Positions 1 to 8,853 are shown, numbered from the stretch's first letter. The stretch is 64,000 nucleotides of DNA from an uncultured Erysipelotrichaceae bacterium (GCA_902789225.1 CADANC010000007.1:1-64000); one strand, 5' to 3'. The notes: generated by a model from the letters alone, not told the origin. Made by a program: numbers and translations.

Positions 1-471
1 TATTGCACAAATAGCAGCTTTTGAATATCCTTTTTCTCTTAACAATTTATAAATAGATGCTTGCGTATCTCCTGCAGCTGTTCCATCGCTCTTATAAGAA
101 ACTAAACTCTTTTGGAATTCTTTACTATCTGTAGCAATATCATCTTTTTTAATATTATTTAGATCATCTGCTAGTTTTGGATCTATTTTTAGTATTGATT
201 CTTTAATATCTCCTTCGGCTTCAGTAAATGCTTTTACTACACCTAATAGATTTGTACTTAGATTAGTTACTTTTGTTTGAACTTTTGTAACATTTTCTAT
301 TATTTCTTGTAGAGCTGCACTATTTAAATCTAAGTCATCATGTTCTGATTCGATAGAAGCTAATTCACTTTGAACAGAAGTTGCTTCGTTAAGTGATATT
401 TCTATTTGGCTTAGATTATTTGCAGATGCTTTTATTCTCTCATAATCTACACATATTTTAGAATCGGCCAA
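1..471 (-). CDS. WXG-like/lysozyme-like secreted protein, N-terminal fragment
   Basis: The window edge cuts this gene; 157 codons of the N-terminus remain. It starts at TTG (471-469), 8 nt after a GGGAGG ribosome-binding site; no in-frame ATG lies nearby. Residues 1 to about 95 look entirely helical, polar and without a signal peptide, as in WXG100/LXG-type proteins exported by type VII secretion. The last 25 or so residues (GTAAGDTQASIYKLLREKGY, then SKAAICAI) look like the first helix of a phage-tail-lysozyme or goose-lysozyme-like domain, so a peptidoglycan hydrolase is likely. The gene is divergent from trxB, with a palindrome over its promoter. The family call is inference from short similarity. 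Confidence 0.6.
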   Translation of the reverse strand, partial: MADSKICVDYERIKASANNLSQIEISLNEATSVQSELASIESEHDDLDLNSAALQEIIENVTKVQTKVTNLSTNLLGVVKAFTEAEGDIKESILKIDPKLADDLNNIKKDDIATDSKEFQKSLVSYKSDGTAAGDTQASIYKLLREKGYSKAAICAI

Positions 472-508
472 TTTACTTACCTCCCAAATATTATATACTA
501 CTATATAA

Positions 509-538
509 ATTATATTTTATTATAATTGTAATTACAAT
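509..538 (-). promoter_or_regulatory. Promoter of the edge gene with a 14-bp palindrome over the -35 box
   Basis: On the minus strand TTGTAA (537-532), 17 nt, then TATAAT (514-509). The -35 box lies inside the perfect palindrome ATTGTAATTACAAT (525-538). A repressor bound there would block this promoter and could also touch the divergent trxB promoter. Confidence 0.55.
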
Positions 539-564
539 AAAATTGCTTAATTGTTTACATTTCT

Positions 565-575
565 TATGTTATAAT
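565..575 (+). promoter_or_regulatory. Extended -10 promoter of trxB-trxA
   Basis: TATGTTATAAT: a TRTG extension plus a perfect TATAAT at 570-575, with no good -35 at 17 nt. Only 15 nt separate the box from the ATG at 591, and GGTGAT (582-587) lies between, so the mRNA would begin almost at the ribosome-binding site. Confidence 0.6.
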
Positions 576-590
576 TTATTTGGTGATTAT

Positions 591-1469
591 ATGTATGATG
601 TTATTATAATAGGAAGTGGACCTGCTGGTATTAGTGCTTCTTTATATTTAAAGAGAGCTAATAATAATATTTTAGTTATTGGAAATAATAATTCTCGATT
701 AAGTCTTGCTCATAAAATAGATAATTATTATGGGTTTCCTGAAGGTATTAATGGGAAAGATTTATATAATAACGGAATAGAACAAGCAAAGAATTTAGGA
801 ATAGATGTTTTATTTGAAGAAGTATTAGGAATTAGATATGAAAATGGTTTTATTGTTAAGACCAATATTAATGAATATAATTCTAAATATATTGTTATTG
901 CGACAGGTTCAAGTAATAGTAAACCTAATATTAAAAACTTAACTAATTTAGAAGGAAAAGGAATTAGTTATTGTGCTATATGTGATGGTTTCTTCTTTAA
1001 AAATAAGGCAATTTCATTAATAGGAAATTCTAATTATGTTATTAGTGAATGTAGTGATCTTATAAATATAAGTGATAATATTAGTATTTTTACTAATGGG
1101 GAAGAAACATCTATAGAATTATCTGATTTTTTAGTAGAACATCCTAATATTAAAGTTTATAATGATAAAATAATAGAAGTGATAGGTAGTGATCATTTAG
1201 AAGGAATAAAGTTGGAAAATGGAGATGTTATTCCTGCTGATGGATTATTTGTTGCGAATGGTATTGCTAGTACTAGTAATTTAGCAATTAAATTAGGTGT
1301 ATTACTTAATAATAATTTTATTAAAGTAGATTCTAATTTTGAAACTAATGTAAAAGGTTGCTTCGCAATAGGGGATTCTATAGGTGGCTTATTACAAATA
1401 AGTAAATGTGTTAGTGATGGCGCTATTTGTGCTACATATATAAATAAATTATTAAAAGAGAAGGAGTGA
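591..1469 (+). CDS. trxB: Thioredoxin reductase-like flavoprotein with degenerate NADPH site
   Basis: 292 residues. FAD-binding GSGPAG is at 8-13, the redox pair CAIC followed by DG at 128-133, and the C-terminal FAD motif GD at 261-262. These fit the low-molecular-weight thioredoxin reductase family, which reduces thioredoxin in the cytoplasm. The second dinucleotide domain is unusual: where the family has GGGDSA there is GNSNYV (145-150), and the HRR-x3-R motif that binds the NADPH phosphate is replaced by FTNGEET (167-173). Flavin thioredoxin reductases that use ferredoxin, known from clostridia, lack the same motifs. I chose ATG 591 after GGTGAT rather than the upstream in-frame TTG at 543. 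trxA follows 5 nt downstream in the same operon, which supports the redox role. Confidence 0.85.
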   Translation: MYDVIIIGSGPAGISASLYLKRANNNILVIGNNNSRLSLAHKIDNYYGFPEGINGKDLYNNGIEQAKNLGIDVLFEEVLGIRYENGFIVKTNINEYNSKYIVIATGSSNSKPNIKNLTNLEGKGISYCAICDGFFFKNKAISLIGNSNYVISECSDLINISDNISIFTNGEETSIELSDFLVEHPNIKVYNDKIIEVIGSDHLEGIKLENGDVIPADGLFVANGIASTSNLAIKLGVLLNNNFIKVDSNFETNVKGCFAIGDSIGGLLQISKCVSDGAICATYINKLLKEKE

Positions 1470-1474
1470 AATAT

Positions 1475-1771
1475 ATGATTTTAGATGATAATAATTTTAA
1501 AAATGAAGTAGAAGATAGTAAAGGAATAGTTTTTGTAGATTTTTATGCTGATTGGTGTGGTCCTTGCAAAATGATGTCACCAATTGTTGATGAAATGTCT
1601 AAAGAAGTAGATATCAAAGTAGTTAAAGTTAATGTTGATAATGCAGTTGAAGTTGCTAAAAAATATGGAATTATAAGTATTCCTACATTTATAGTTTTTA
1701 AAGATGGGAAAGAATATAAGAAACATATTGGTATGTGTGAGAAGGATCGTTTGCTTGAATTAATTAAGTAA
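1475..1771 (+). CDS. trxA: Thioredoxin
   Basis: 98 residues, close to the usual thioredoxin length. The active site WCGPC is at residues 27-31 and the conserved cis-proline (IPT) at 70. It is a cytoplasmic dithiol carrier for ribonucleotide reductase, peroxidases and other disulfide-forming enzymes. The ATG at 1475 has AAGGAG 8 nt upstream; an in-frame GTG at 1466 lies inside that ribosome-binding site and is rejected. Its position directly behind the reductase gene suggests the two are a working pair. Confidence 0.95.
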   Translation: MILDDNNFKNEVEDSKGIVFVDFYADWCGPCKMMSPIVDEMSKEVDIKVVKVNVDNAVEVAKKYGIISIPTFIVFKDGKEYKKHIGMCEKDRLLELIK

Positions 1772-1773
1772 CA

Positions 1774-1802
1774 TTGATTTTTTTCTAGTTTTATGATATA
1801 AT
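1774..1802 (+). promoter_or_regulatory. Promoter of the 1829 gene
   Basis: TTGATT (1774-1779), 17 nt, then TATAAT (1797-1802) with a TATG extension. AAGGGGG follows before the ATG at 1829. Confidence 0.7.
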
Positions 1803-1828
1803 AACCGTGTTTTAAGGGGGTATATTAT

Positions 1829-2308
1829 ATGAATAAAGCATATGACGTATATAACTTAGATGAAGATCTTGATGATATTCTAGAAGATATAGCAAATGAA
1901 TATGATGAACCAATTCCATTTATTAGAGAGTGTTATGAATGGTTAATTGATCGTGAAGGATTTCTTGACTATATAAAAAGAAGTGATGATGGATTATTCT
2001 ATTCTTGTTTATTTGATTTAGTTTCTAGAAGAGTATTAGCTGAAAATAAAATTGCAAAAGCTTTGATTGATGATGAAATTTGTGGAAGTAAGACAGATGA
2101 TTTATATGAATACTATAGTATTGAAACTATTGAAGAATCAGTTGATAATTCTATTTATAATAGTTATGGTTTGGATGCTATAGATTATTTGACTCCTAAA
2201 TTTCAAAAAAAGTTAGGTTTTGACAGAGATAGATTAACATATGAAGAATTTGGAACAGCTAGAGGTAAAAGAGTTTTATTTAAAGGTGGAAAGCCAAAAG
2301 ATGAATAA
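1829..2308 (+). CDS. Acidic cytosolic protein of unknown function
   Basis: 159 residues, strongly acidic in the first 30 (runs of DED and EDI), with no signal peptide or membrane segment. I recognise no family. It has its own consensus promoter, a strong AAGGGGG ribosome-binding site 8 nt before the ATG, and a terminator directly after the stop, so it is a single-gene transcript. The C-terminus turns basic (RGKRVLFKGGKPKDE). Coding is secure; function is not assigned. Confidence 0.85.
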   Translation: MNKAYDVYNLDEDLDDILEDIANEYDEPIPFIRECYEWLIDREGFLDYIKRSDDGLFYSCLFDLVSRRVLAENKIAKALIDDEICGSKTDDLYEYYSIETIEESVDNSIYNSYGLDAIDYLTPKFQKKLGFDRDRLTYEEFGTARGKRVLFKGGKPKDE

Positions 2309-2327
2309 GCAGAGCAATCTGCTTTTT
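2305..2327 (+). terminator. Intrinsic terminator
   Basis: GCAGA-GCAA-TCTGC hairpin followed by seven T, directly after the stop of the 1829 gene. Confidence 0.75.
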
Positions 2328-2375
2328 TTATTTTTATTTTTGTCATTTTTATGATATATTTTATTTGGTGATAAT

Positions 2376-4139
2376 ATGAATAATTTTTTTACTAATATTA
2401 GACATTTCTTTGGAAATATATTTAGGAAAGAAGATAATGAACCTTGGTTAGGCTATTATTCTAAAGAAGATAGAACAATACAGTTTACTAGAAAAAATAT
2501 CTATGAATACTTAGAAGATAGTGTAAAAAAGAGTGATATGGACTTTATTGCTTTAAATTATTTTGGTACTAAGATTAATTATGATGATTTCTTCAAATAT
2601 ATTAATTTAACTGCAAGAGCATTAAAAAGATTTGGAGTAGGTGAAGGTGATATTGTAAGTATTTGTATGCCTAATATGCCTGAAGCTATTTATATTTTCT
2701 ATGCTTGTAATAAAATTGGTGCTGTAGCAGATATGATTCATCCTCTTAGTAGCCCTGATCAATTGAAATTCTACTTAAGTGAGAGTAATTCTAAATTACT
2801 ATTCTTAGTTGATTTTGATTATGAAAAGATGAATGAAGTAATTGAAGCCAGTACTGTTCAAAATACTGTTCTTATAAGTCCTAAAGAAAGTATGCCTGCT
2901 GCACTTGCAATAGGTTATACTTTGACACGTGATTTAAAAACTAAAAGACCTCCAAAAGATGATGAAAACTATTATAAGTGGAAAGAGTTCTTAAGATTTG
3001 GCTTTGATTATAAAGAACCTATTAAATCTAGTATGAAATGTAATGATTTAGCATTAATTCTACATAGTGGTGGAACTACTGGTTCTCCTAAAGGAATTAT
3101 GATTTCTAATTATCAATTTAACGCAGAGATGATGCAAGATTGTGTTAATGTTTATGATGTTAGACCGGGAGATAAAATTTTAACTATATTACCAATATTC
3201 CATGGCTTTGGTTTATGTGTATGTGTACATACTCCTTTATGTTTAAGGGTTGAAACTATATTGATGCCAGAATTTGAAATGGGTAGATTTGTTAGTATTA
3301 TGAAACATGATAAGCCTAATGTAATGTTAGGGGTTCCTACAATGTGGGAAGCTATGATGAGTAGTCCTAAATTCAAGAATATTGATTTAAGTCAATTTAA
3401 GTATTTAATTAGTGGAGGAGACTCTTTGCCTGTAGCGATGGAAGTTAAATTTAATGATTTTCTTCATCAACATGGATGCCATATTAATGTTATGAAGGGT
3501 TATGGTATGACAGAATCTGTTGCTGCTACATGTTATACATTTCCTGGAACAAACGAATTAGGTTCTATTGGTATTCCTATGGTTGGAAATGTATATAAGA
3601 TTTGTGACATTGAAACTGGAAAAGAATTACCTCTTGGTGTAGAAGGGGAGATTTGTGTAACAGGACCTACATTAATGATGGGTTATCTAAATAATGAAAA
3701 AGAAACTAATAAGGTTCTAAAACGTGATAAGAGTGGAAGATTATGGTTACATACTGGAGATATTGGTTATATTTCTCCTAATGGATGTGTTTATTATACT
3801 CAAAGATTAAAAAGAATGATTGTTGTTTCTGGATTTAATGTTTATCCTTCACAAATAGAAGAAGTTGTAGCAAGTCATCCTGATGTTAAAGCATGTACTG
3901 TTATAGGTATTCCTCATAAATATAAAATGCATGTTCCTAAAGCATTTATTGTTTTAAGAGATGATTGTGAGAAGAGTGAGATAAGAGTTAGACATGAGAT
4001 TAAAGAAATTTGTAAACAAAAATTATCTGTATATTCACAACCTAAAGAATATGAATTTAGAGACAGTTTACCTAAGACTTTAATGAATAAAGTTGATTAT
4101 AAAAAATTAGAAGCTGAACAAAATCAAAAGGAAGTATAA
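2376..4139 (+). CDS. AMP-forming acyl-CoA synthetase
   Basis: 587 residues, ANL superfamily. The phosphate-binding loop LHSGGTTGSPKG is near residues 230-241, YGMTES near 376-381, the hinge region with RLKRMIVVSGFNVYPSQ follows, and PKTLMNKVDYKK near the C-terminus carries the catalytic lysine. Such enzymes activate a carboxylic acid (usually a fatty acid) with ATP and join it to CoA. Size and motifs suggest a medium- or long-chain substrate, but specificity cannot be read from sequence. ATG 2376 follows GGTGAT with a TATATT box 15 nt upstream. It forms a single-gene unit between two terminators. Confidence 0.9.
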   Translation: MNNFFTNIRHFFGNIFRKEDNEPWLGYYSKEDRTIQFTRKNIYEYLEDSVKKSDMDFIALNYFGTKINYDDFFKYINLTARALKRFGVGEGDIVSICMPNMPEAIYIFYACNKIGAVADMIHPLSSPDQLKFYLSESNSKLLFLVDFDYEKMNEVIEASTVQNTVLISPKESMPAALAIGYTLTRDLKTKRPPKDDENYYKWKEFLRFGFDYKEPIKSSMKCNDLALILHSGGTTGSPKGIMISNYQFNAEMMQDCVNVYDVRPGDKILTILPIFHGFGLCVCVHTPLCLRVETILMPEFEMGRFVSIMKHDKPNVMLGVPTMWEAMMSSPKFKNIDLSQFKYLISGGDSLPVAMEVKFNDFLHQHGCHINVMKGYGMTESVAATCYTFPGTNELGSIGIPMVGNVYKICDIETGKELPLGVEGEICVTGPTLMMGYLNNEKETNKVLKRDKSGRLWLHTGDIGYISPNGCVYYTQRLKRMIVVSGFNVYPSQIEEVVASHPDVKACTVIGIPHKYKMHVPKAFIVLRDDCEKSEIRVRHEIKEICKQKLSVYSQPKEYEFRDSLPKTLMNKVDYKKLEAEQNQKEV

Positions 4140-4151
4140 ACTTCCTTTTTG
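4127..4151 (+). terminator. Intrinsic terminator
   Basis: GGAAGT-ATAA-ACTTCC then five T; the stop codon of the acyl-CoA synthetase lies in the loop. Confidence 0.8.
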
Positions 4152-4193
4152 TAATGCGTAAATTACTATTATTTTGTATAATATTATCTATAT

Positions 4194-4268
4194 GCAACTG
4201 AAAGTTTGCAAAATTTCCAACTAAAGTGTATAGATTGCAACTACAAATTAATGTAAAATTTTAGTTAC
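4194..4268 (+). promoter_or_regulatory. Candidate autoregulatory operator of the XRE regulator
   Basis: AACT-type half-sites recur: GCAACTGAAAGTTTGC (4194-4209), CCAACTAAAGT, and GCAACTA facing TAGTTAC about 18 nt apart near 4237-4268. A TTGCAA-17-TATAGA promoter (4206-4234) is embedded among them. Repeated operators before an XRE gene usually mean self-control; this is inference. Confidence 0.4.
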
Positions 4269-4286
4269 AAAGAGGAGGAAAATGGA

Positions 4287-5945
4287 ATGAAATTTGGAGA
4301 CAAATTAATAATTCTTAGAAAAAAGAATGGCTTAAGCCAAGAAGAATTAGCTGAGAAGCTGGGGGTATCAAGACAAAGTGTTTCAAAATGGGAAAGTAAT
4401 AATACTTATCCTGAAACAGATAAAATAGTTCAAATATGTAACTTATTTGATTGTTCTATGGATGATCTAATTAATGATAAAGTTACTGATGTTGAAGGAT
4501 CTCTTAGAAAAAACAAAAATAATTTTAACGAAGTATGGGATTCATTATTAGAATTTATTACTAAATCTATTAATATGTTTTCTCATATGAAATTCACAAC
4601 TGGTTTAAAATGTGTTATTGAAATGTTTATTATTGCATTTCTATTATGGTTAGTAGGTTTAGCAGTATGTGGTATTAGTAGTAATATAATTGCTAATTTA
4701 TTTAGTTTCTTTGGAACTAGAACTACTTCTATTATTGAAAATGTTTTAAGTGGTATATTTAACATATTATGGTTTGTGATTGCTGTAATTACGTTAGTTC
4801 ATACTTTTAAAATTAGATATTTAAACTATTATGATGATTCTGAAAATAAAGATGTAGAAAAATCTGAATCTAATACTAAAAATAATAAATCTAGTGAAAA
4901 CAAAGATGAAAATAGTAAATTGAATGTATCTAGTGAAGAAAAGACTATAAAAGATGAGAAAGACAGACCATTTGCTTTCTTAAGTGTTTTATCTAAAATA
5001 GTATTATTCTTTCTTAAATTTATTGTTTTTTGGATTGCTTTTAGTTCTATATTTGTACTTATTGGTTTAGTAATTAGTTTTGTTATTTCTTTAGCATTTA
5101 TTCCAACTAATATAATTTTTGTTGGTAGTACTTTAGCTTTAGGATCTGGAGTAAGTATTGCAGTATTATTCTTACTATTATGTATTTACTTTATTATCTC
5201 TAGAAAAGTAAATGTTAAAGCATTTATTATTACTTTTATTACTTCTTTAATTATTTTTGGTGTAGGTATTGGAATTTGTGGTTTATCTATTAAAAATTTT
5301 GATATTATTGAGAAAAATGAAAGTAAAAATCTTACTGTTGAAAAAATAACTATTCCTGTACAAGATGATTTAACAATTTTAAGTGGAGATTTATATGAAT
5401 ATAATTATGTAATTGATGATACTTTAGCTGATGATTCAATTGAAATAGAAGCTTTATACAATCATGATATTAAACAAATAGATACTAAATTAGTTGAAGA
5501 AAATAAATTGAATTTATATAAGATTCATGGTGATTTTAATAATGATTATAAAAAGAATTATAAGTTATTTATAGAAGATTTAAAAAATAATAAAATTGAT
5601 TTAGATCACTTAGATAGTAGTATTAATGGTTTGACTATTAGAGCTAATTCTAAAAATATAAATAAATTAATTTCTAATCTAGAAAAAGTATATTTATTAG
5701 AAAAAGAGAATAATGGAAATACTATTAAAGTAATTCGTCATAGAGATAAGGTTGAAATTATAAATGGTAGATTTGTTGAATATGATGCTAGAAAAGATGA
5801 ATTAATTTATATGGAAAATGCTCCTAAAGATTATAAGTGTTCACGTAGTGTTAGAAAAGATACATGGGGAGAATATATACAATATGAATGCTCTACACCT
5901 TATGATTATTATGATTATGAAGACTTTGAAGAGGATTACGATTAG
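4287..5945 (+). CDS. XRE-family regulator with membrane and extracellular domains
   Basis: 552 residues. Residues 4-64 form a canonical Cro/CI helix-turn-helix (LSQEELAEKLGVSRQSVSKW). Two hydrophobic segments follow at about 112-170, then a charged lysine/asparagine-rich loop (185-225), then four or so further segments at about 228-335. The last 215 residues are a soluble, acidic domain likely outside the cell, ending in a tyrosine/aspartate-rich tail. This suggests a one-component sensor that carries its DNA-binding head on a membrane protein. GAGGAGG lies 8 nt before the ATG. Repeated AACT motifs upstream fit autoregulation. Ligand and targets are unknown. Confidence 0.85.
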   Translation: MKFGDKLIILRKKNGLSQEELAEKLGVSRQSVSKWESNNTYPETDKIVQICNLFDCSMDDLINDKVTDVEGSLRKNKNNFNEVWDSLLEFITKSINMFSHMKFTTGLKCVIEMFIIAFLLWLVGLAVCGISSNIIANLFSFFGTRTTSIIENVLSGIFNILWFVIAVITLVHTFKIRYLNYYDDSENKDVEKSESNTKNNKSSENKDENSKLNVSSEEKTIKDEKDRPFAFLSVLSKIVLFFLKFIVFWIAFSSIFVLIGLVISFVISLAFIPTNIIFVGSTLALGSGVSIAVLFLLLCIYFIISRKVNVKAFIITFITSLIIFGVGIGICGLSIKNFDIIEKNESKNLTVEKITIPVQDDLTILSGDLYEYNYVIDDTLADDSIEIEALYNHDIKQIDTKLVEENKLNLYKIHGDFNNDYKKNYKLFIEDLKNNKIDLDHLDSSINGLTIRANSKNINKLISNLEKVYLLEKENNGNTIKVIRHRDKVEIINGRFVEYDARKDELIYMENAPKDYKCSRSVRKDTWGEYIQYECSTPYDYYDYEDFEEDYD

Positions 5946-5965
5946 TAATCTTCTTTATTTTTTGG
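5933..5965 (+). terminator. Probable terminator
   Basis: GATTAC-GATTA-GTAATC at the end of the XRE gene, then TTCTTTATTTTTT. The T-run is interrupted, so it may be leaky. Confidence 0.5.
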
Positions 5966-5989
5966 TATAATTATGTTGGAAGTGGTTTT

Positions 5990-6583
5990 ATGAACTATGA
6001 TTTAGAAATGCAAAAACAAATTAAAGACATAATTCCTGGAACTAAGTTATTGTTACAAGTTTGTTGCGCTCCATGCTCAAGTGCTTGTATAGAAAAACTT
6101 GCTTCAGTATTTCAAATAAATATTTTATATTATAATCCTAATATTACTGATGAAGATGAATATAATAAAAGATATGATGAATTAAAAAGATTTATTTCTT
6201 TAATTGATACTGAATATGAGATAAAGATTATTCCTTGCAAATATGATCCTGACTCATTCTTTGAAATGAGTAGGGGACTAGAGAAAGAGCCTGAACGAGG
6301 AAAAAGATGTTATAAGTGCTATAAATTAAGATTAGAAGAGACTGCTAGAGTAGCAAGTGAAATGGATATTCCTTATTTTTGTACTACTTTAACTTTAAGT
6401 CCTTATAAGAATGCTATTTGGTTAAATGAAATAGGGGAGGATCTTAATAAAGAATATAAATCTACATATTTATATAGTGATTTTAAAAAGAGAAATGGTT
6501 ATAAAAGAAGTATAGAATTATCTAGCAAATATAATTTATATAGACAAGATTATTGCGGATGTATTTATTCTAAAAGAAGCTAA
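5990..6583 (+). CDS. queH: Epoxyqueuosine reductase QueH
   Basis: 197 residues, the normal length of the QueH (DUF208) family, which performs the last step of queuosine synthesis by reducing epoxyqueuosine in tRNA. Visible hallmarks: VCCAPCSSAC near 24-33, RCYKCYKLR near 105-112, FCTTLTLSPYKN in the middle and DYCGC near the C-terminus. These cysteines hold an iron-sulfur cluster and a second metal in the family. The gene stands alone, with no other queuosine genes in the window, as is common when the precursor is salvaged. A TATAAT box (5966-5971) lies 18 nt before the ATG. Confidence 0.93.
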   Translation: MNYDLEMQKQIKDIIPGTKLLLQVCCAPCSSACIEKLASVFQINILYYNPNITDEDEYNKRYDELKRFISLIDTEYEIKIIPCKYDPDSFFEMSRGLEKEPERGKRCYKCYKLRLEETARVASEMDIPYFCTTLTLSPYKNAIWLNEIGEDLNKEYKSTYLYSDFKKRNGYKRSIELSSKYNLYRQDYCGCIYSKRS

Positions 6584-6611
6584 TTTCTTTTTTTTATAAG
6601 GAGATGATATT

Positions 6612-7502
6612 GTGAAGAAGAAAACTGTTAAAAACTTACAAATTTTTGGAACAGTTATAGCTTTAACAATATCATCTTTTACTATTAATAAAAATATTTC
6701 AAGTTCAACAGCTGAGTTTAATAGAAGTGTTGTTTTTGAACAAAATATAGATGACTTAAAAGAATATGTATTACAGGGTTTATGCAAAGTAGATGATAAT
6801 TATTGTATTTCTGCATATAGTTATAACCGTATTAATAATTCAATAATATATATTTTTGATAAAGATTTAAAACATTATAGAATAAAAGAATTAGATACTA
6901 ATTCACATGTAGGTGGAATAACTTATGATCCTTTGAATGAAAATGTTTGGATAACTGATACTGAAGGAACTATATCTGCTTATTCTAAAGATGAATTATT
7001 AGGATCTAATGATAAATTAAGAGCTAAATATAAAAAAATATATGTTGGTGATGAATTAGATAATTGTTTTGGAATGCGTTCTGTTGCGTTTATTACTTAT
7101 TATGATAATAAACTTTATTTAGGTAATTATAATAGTAGAGATAATAGTTTAATAAAAGAATATAGTTTATATGATAATGGAATGATTGATAGAAGAAGTT
7201 ATAATAAATATTATGTTTCTGATTATATACAGGGTATTACATTTTACGAAGATGAAAAAAATAAATATTTAATTACATCTTCTTCATATGGTAGATTATT
7301 GAATTCTAAATTAAGAATATATAAATTTAATGGTTTAAAAAAAGTGGAGGAATTAAATACTAAGGCAATGATGGAAGAAATAATTATTGATGATGATAGA
7401 TTAATTACTTTATATGAATCTAATGCTAGAATATATAGTGATAATAGAGACGCTAATGACATTGTTATTTCTAATATAAATAAAATACTTACAAAAAGGT
7501 AA
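6612..7502 (+). CDS. Exported protein of unknown function, possible beta-propeller
   Basis: 296 residues starting at GTG 6612 after AAGGAG; the ATG at 6604 is out of frame. Residues 5-25 form a hydrophobic signal or anchor after KKKTVK. The mature part has repeating short beta-type stretches with NVWITDTEG, NKLYLGNYN and KYLITSSSYGRLL, resembling blades of a propeller such as an NHL or SMP-30 fold. I cannot name the family. It sits 28 nt after queH and 33 nt before murC, but no shared function is evident. Confidence 0.8.
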   Translation: MKKKTVKNLQIFGTVIALTISSFTINKNISSSTAEFNRSVVFEQNIDDLKEYVLQGLCKVDDNYCISAYSYNRINNSIIYIFDKDLKHYRIKELDTNSHVGGITYDPLNENVWITDTEGTISAYSKDELLGSNDKLRAKYKKIYVGDELDNCFGMRSVAFITYYDNKLYLGNYNSRDNSLIKEYSLYDNGMIDRRSYNKYYVSDYIQGITFYEDEKNKYLITSSSYGRLLNSKLRIYKFNGLKKVEELNTKAMMEEIIIDDDRLITLYESNARIYSDNRDANDIVISNINKILTKR

Positions 7503-7535
7503 TTATTTGATATACTAATTTTAGAAGGTGATTTA

Positions 7536-8840
7536 ATGAAATATTATTGTATTGGTATTAAGGGTAGTGGTATGAGTACTCTTGCTCAAATATTATTTGA
7601 TCTTGGTAATGAAGTATCTGGTTATGATGATGCTCAAGGATATAAGTTTACTCAAGATGGTTTAGATTCTCGTGGTATAAAAATTTATTATGGACATGAT
7701 CATGATTTAGATAAAGATACTATTGTTACTTATAGTGTTGCTTTTAGTGCTGATCATCCTGAGATGAAAAGAGTTAAAGAAATGGGACTTACTATAAAGC
7801 CATATGCTGAAATTATGGGTGATGTAGTTGATATGTTTTCTACTATTGGAGTTTCTGGTACTCATGGTAAAACTACTACTAGTTCTATAATTAGACATAT
7901 TTTAGAAGATAGTGTTGGTTGTAACTATTTCATTGGAGCAGGAGATGGAATGGCTACTAATGATAATGAATATTATGTTGTAGAAAGTGATGAGTTTAAT
8001 AGACATTTCTTATATTATCATCCTAGATATTCAATTATTACTAATATTGAAGAAGAACATATGGAAATATATAGTGATATTGATGATATTAGAAATTGTT
8101 TTGAACAATTTGCTAATCAAACTAAAGAATTAGTTATTGCAAATGGTGATAACGAACAAGTTAGAAAAATTAATTTTAAGACTGATGTATTATTCTATGG
8201 ATTTAATGATGATAATGATATAGTTATTAAAGATTTATTACTTGATAGTGATAGTTCTAAATTTAGAGTTGTTTTTAAGGGAGAAGATTTAGGTAAGTTT
8301 GAGATTCCTTTGTTTGGTAAACACATGGTTATGAATAGTGTTGCTGCTATAGGTATATGTCATCATATTGGAATTGATATGGATATTATTAGAAAAGCTT
8401 TAAGTTCATTTAAGAATGCTAAGAAAAGATTTGAAATTACTAATATAGGAGATACTGTTATTATTGACGATTATGCTCATCATCCAACAGAAATCAAAGC
8501 TACTTTAGAAGCTGTTCGTCAAAAATATCCTGAAAGAAAAATTGTAGCAGTATTTAGACCAAATACTTATTCTAGAACAAAAGATTTTACTAAAGAATTT
8601 ATTGATGCTTTAGAAGTAGCAGATAAAGTATATATGACTGAAATACTTGCTAATAGAGAAAAACAAGAAGATTATCCTGGAGTAGGCTCTCATATGATTC
8701 TTGATGAAATACCTGGTGGTGAAATGATTGAAGAAGAAACTATTTCTAATTTAGATAAAGAAATTGGAAATGTAGTTATATTTATGGGATGTGCTGATAA
8801 TTCTCATCTAATTGAAGGATTTGAAAATCTTCTTAAATAG
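7536..8840 (+). CDS. murC: UDP-N-acetylmuramate--L-alanine ligase MurC
   Basis: 434 residues. Joins L-alanine to UDP-MurNAc, the first step of the peptidoglycan stem peptide, in the cytoplasm. The N-terminal Rossmann motif is GIKGSGMS (residues 7-14), the ATP-binding motif GTHGKTTT is near 109-116, and DDYAHHPTE, typical of MurC, is in the last third. AAGGTGAT precedes the ATG and a TATACT box lies 19 nt upstream. Presence of MurC shows the organism builds a wall, unlike true mollicutes. A strong terminator follows. Confidence 0.95.
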   Translation: MKYYCIGIKGSGMSTLAQILFDLGNEVSGYDDAQGYKFTQDGLDSRGIKIYYGHDHDLDKDTIVTYSVAFSADHPEMKRVKEMGLTIKPYAEIMGDVVDMFSTIGVSGTHGKTTTSSIIRHILEDSVGCNYFIGAGDGMATNDNEYYVVESDEFNRHFLYYHPRYSIITNIEEEHMEIYSDIDDIRNCFEQFANQTKELVIANGDNEQVRKINFKTDVLFYGFNDDNDIVIKDLLLDSDSSKFRVVFKGEDLGKFEIPLFGKHMVMNSVAAIGICHHIGIDMDIIRKALSSFKNAKKRFEITNIGDTVIIDDYAHHPTEIKATLEAVRQKYPERKIVAVFRPNTYSRTKDFTKEFIDALEVADKVYMTEILANREKQEDYPGVGSHMILDEIPGGEMIEEETISNLDKEIGNVVIFMGCADNSHLIEGFENLLK

Positions 8841-8853
8841 TTAATAAGAAATA

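Noticed and set aside
543-590. Longer N-terminus for the thioredoxin reductase (TTG 543)
   Set aside because: It covers the promoter and lacks a ribosome-binding site; GGTGAT points to ATG 591. Similar extended starts before 9592, 24091, 24881 and 52930 were rejected for the same reason.
1467-1469. Mollicute code with TGA as tryptophan
   Set aside because: TGA ends trxB just before the trxA ribosome-binding site, and tryptophan is written TGG in conserved motifs such as WCGPC.
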